DNA of 7,827 nucleotides from contig CANQOH010000046.1 in the NCBI GenBank assembly GCA_947625425.1, forward strand, positions 1 to 7,827, written 5' to 3'. A program made the position numbers and the translations under genes. How positions within the stretch are numbered: position 1 is the first letter of the stretch; every line of letters begins with the position of its first letter. The notes below the pieces were generated by a model that worked only from the letters and a program-made list of their open reading frames with translations, did no database searches and had not been told where the DNA came from. Source of the DNA: an uncultured Bacilli bacterium (GTDB lineage: Bacteria; Bacillota_I; Bacilli_A; RF39; UBA660). Positions 6,428 to 7,827 of the stretch are shown in pieces.

Positions 6428-6457
6428 TAAAAAGAAAGATAAATAAATTATCTTTCT
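6422..6457 (-). terminator. ileS: Intrinsic terminator of ileS, starting in its stop codon
   Basis: On the minus strand AGAAAGATAA (6457-6448) pairs perfectly with TTATCTTTCT (6442-6433) over 10 bp with a 5-base loop, then TTTTATTT follows. The first arm includes the last Arg codon and the TAA stop of ileS. The stem is AT-rich but long, and its position after the stop fits an intrinsic terminator. Confidence 0.8.
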
Positions 6458-7827
6458 ACATCAATGTAACAATCATGACCATTTAAGTCATATTTTTCTT
6501 TTAAGTTAGCTTTTTTAACAATATCTAAAGATAAAGTTTCATTTTGAATATATTCTTTAAATTTAGTAACACATTCTACTACTTTATCATCACCATCATA
6601 ATATAAAGTAATACGATCAGCGACATTAAAGTCTTTATTCTTACGTAATTGTTGGACTTTAGATACCATTTCACGAGCAATACCTTCTAGAATTAAATCT
6701 TCAGTTAAAGTAGTATCTAAGATAATGAAGTTATTGTTTTCCATACCAACATTAAAGCCTTCTTTAGAAGTGATACGTACTTCAACCATATCTGAAGTTA
6801 TTTCTTTTTCTTCGTTACCTAATTCTAATTTAATTGATTCACCTTTTTGTAAAGCATTAATACTATTAACATCTAAACTTTCTAGTTTAGTTTGGAATTC
6901 TTTAATTAATGGACCAAAGACTTTACCTACTACTTTGAAGTTAGGTTTAATTGAGATATTCATATATTCATTTAAGTCATCAACAAATTTAACTTCTTTA
7001 ATATTTAATTCTTCAGCAATTAATGGTACTAAGTCAGAAATTAGTTCTTTATTCTTACCATCTAATAAAGCTTCAGATAATGGTTGACGAACTTTTATCT
7101 TAGCTTCTTCACGAACATAACGACCAATTGAAATTAAGTTACGGATTAAGTCCATACGTTCTTCAACATGTTCATCTATTAATTTTTTATCTACTTTAGG
7201 ATAATCAGTTAAATGAACAGATTTTTCATTAGTTAAATTACGATATAACTCTTCAGATAAGAATGGAGTTATTGGCGCGATTAATTTTGCTAACCCAACT
7301 AATACTTCATAAGTTGTAATATAAACAGCTTTTTTAGAATCGTTTAATTCACTACCCCAGAATCTATTTCTATTTCTTCTAATATACCAGTTAGATAAAT
7401 CTTCAGAAACAAATGATGCTAAGTAATGAACTACTTTATTTAAGTCATATTCATCAAATGAAGCACGAACATCACGAACTAATTTATTATATTTAGATAA
7501 TAACCATTTATCGATTTCTTCACGTTTTTTATATGGTACTTTGCATTCATCAGTATCAATATGATCGATATTAGCATACATTGCAAAGAAACTATATGTA
7601 TTTTTTAATGGATTAAAGAATTTAGAATATACTTCTTTTAAACCTTCAATATCGAATTTTAATGGAGTCCATACTGGAGATACATAAGGTAGATAGAATC
7701 TTACGGTATCGGCACCATATTCTTTAATAGTAGTAAATGGTTCAACGATATTACCACGACTCTTACTCATCTTTTTGCCTTCGGCATCTAGTAATAAGTC
7801 ATTTACTAAAACATTTTTAAATGGTGA
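6448..7827 (-). CDS. ileS: Isoleucyl-tRNA synthetase, IleS2 type, C-terminal part (5' end outside window)
   Basis: This enzyme charges tRNA-Ile with isoleucine in the cytoplasm. The last 459 residues are present and the frame is open to the window edge, so the HIGH motif and editing domain lie outside. The class I K-M-S-K-S loop is at window residues 19-23, followed by R-G-N-I-V-E-P and Y-G-A-D-T-V-R-F-Y. The anticodon-binding domain spans about 100-230, with W-Y-I-R-R-N-R-N-R-F-W at 147-157 and K-V-R-Q-P-L at 245-250. The rest, to V-E-R, is the long C-terminal extension (DUF5915-like). The S-P-V-W-T-P-L-K-F and Y-A-N-I-D features and the lack of the C-terminal four-Cys zinc finger point to the eukaryote-like IleS2 form rather than the usual Bacillus/E. 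coli IleS1 form. The Met at 7770 is the M of KMSKS, not a start. Confidence 0.95.
   Translation of the reverse strand, partial: SPFKNVLVNDLLLDAEGKKMSKSRGNIVEPFTTIKEYGADTVRFYLPYVSPVWTPLKFDIEGLKEVYSKFFNPLKNTYSFFAMYANIDHIDTDECKVPYKKREEIDKWLLSKYNKLVRDVRASFDEYDLNKVVHYLASFVSEDLSNWYIRRNRNRFWGSELNDSKKAVYITTYEVLVGLAKLIAPITPFLSEELYRNLTNEKSVHLTDYPKVDKKLIDEHVEERMDLIRNLISIGRYVREEAKIKVRQPLSEALLDGKNKELISDLVPLIAEELNIKEVKFVDDLNEYMNISIKPNFKVVGKVFGPLIKEFQTKLESLDVNSINALQKGESIKLELGNEEKEITSDMVEVRITSKEGFNVGMENNNFIILDTTLTEDLILEGIAREMVSKVQQLRKNKDFNVADRITLYYDGDDKVVECVTKFKEYIQNETLSLDIVKKANLKEKYDLNGHDCYIDVER

Noticed and set aside
6725..7087. Plus-strand 120-residue reading frame
   Set aside because: It is opposite ileS, which is a clear conserved gene; it is a shadow of low-complexity codon use.
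1..7827. Mycoplasma-type code with TGA as Trp
   Set aside because: Trp positions checked in gerAB, ileS, GNAT and the membrane proteins use TGG, and TGA ends gerAA and the zinc-ribbon gene at expected points.

Overview
The window is very AT-rich (roughly a quarter to 30% G+C by eye), with AT-ending codons, purine-rich Shine-Dalgarno sites, short intergenic gaps and intrinsic terminators. It carries a spore germinant-receptor operon. This fits a low-GC Bacillota from the Bacilli/Erysipelotrichia or uncultured gut RF39-like side; the exact lineage is inference. Every Trp codon I checked in recognisable genes is TGG, and TGA ends two genes, so the standard bacterial code applies rather than the mycoplasma-type code.

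Left part (2-2272, + strand): the 3' end of a GerAA-type germinant receptor subunit, then a complete GerAC lipoprotein and a complete GerAB-type permease. All three overlap at their stop/start junctions. Together they would form one inner-spore-membrane Ger receptor that senses nutrients. The order is A-C-B rather than the A-B-C of Bacillus subtilis gerA.

Middle (2276-5469, - strand): a three-gene operon read right to left. It encodes a secreted, C-terminally anchored protein with propeller-like repeats and an InlB-B-type repeat, then a five-pass membrane protein with a poly-Asn N-terminus and a four-cysteine extracytoplasmic domain, then a small GNAT acetyltransferase. The first two have no function I can name; they are the most likely undescribed system here. 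A shared hairpin terminator lies across the converging 3' ends of gerAB and the GNAT gene.

Right part (5545-7827, - strand): a zinc-ribbon/DUF4190 protein translationally coupled to a DUF2752 membrane protein, with its own promoter and terminator. Upstream of these is the C-terminal 459 residues of isoleucyl-tRNA synthetase, which looks like the eukaryote-like IleS2 type and runs off the window edge. A hairpin terminator begins in the ileS stop codon, and the next promoter sits directly beside it. No stretch longer than 300 bases is without a gene. I saw no tRNA, rRNA, CRISPR array or mobile element.
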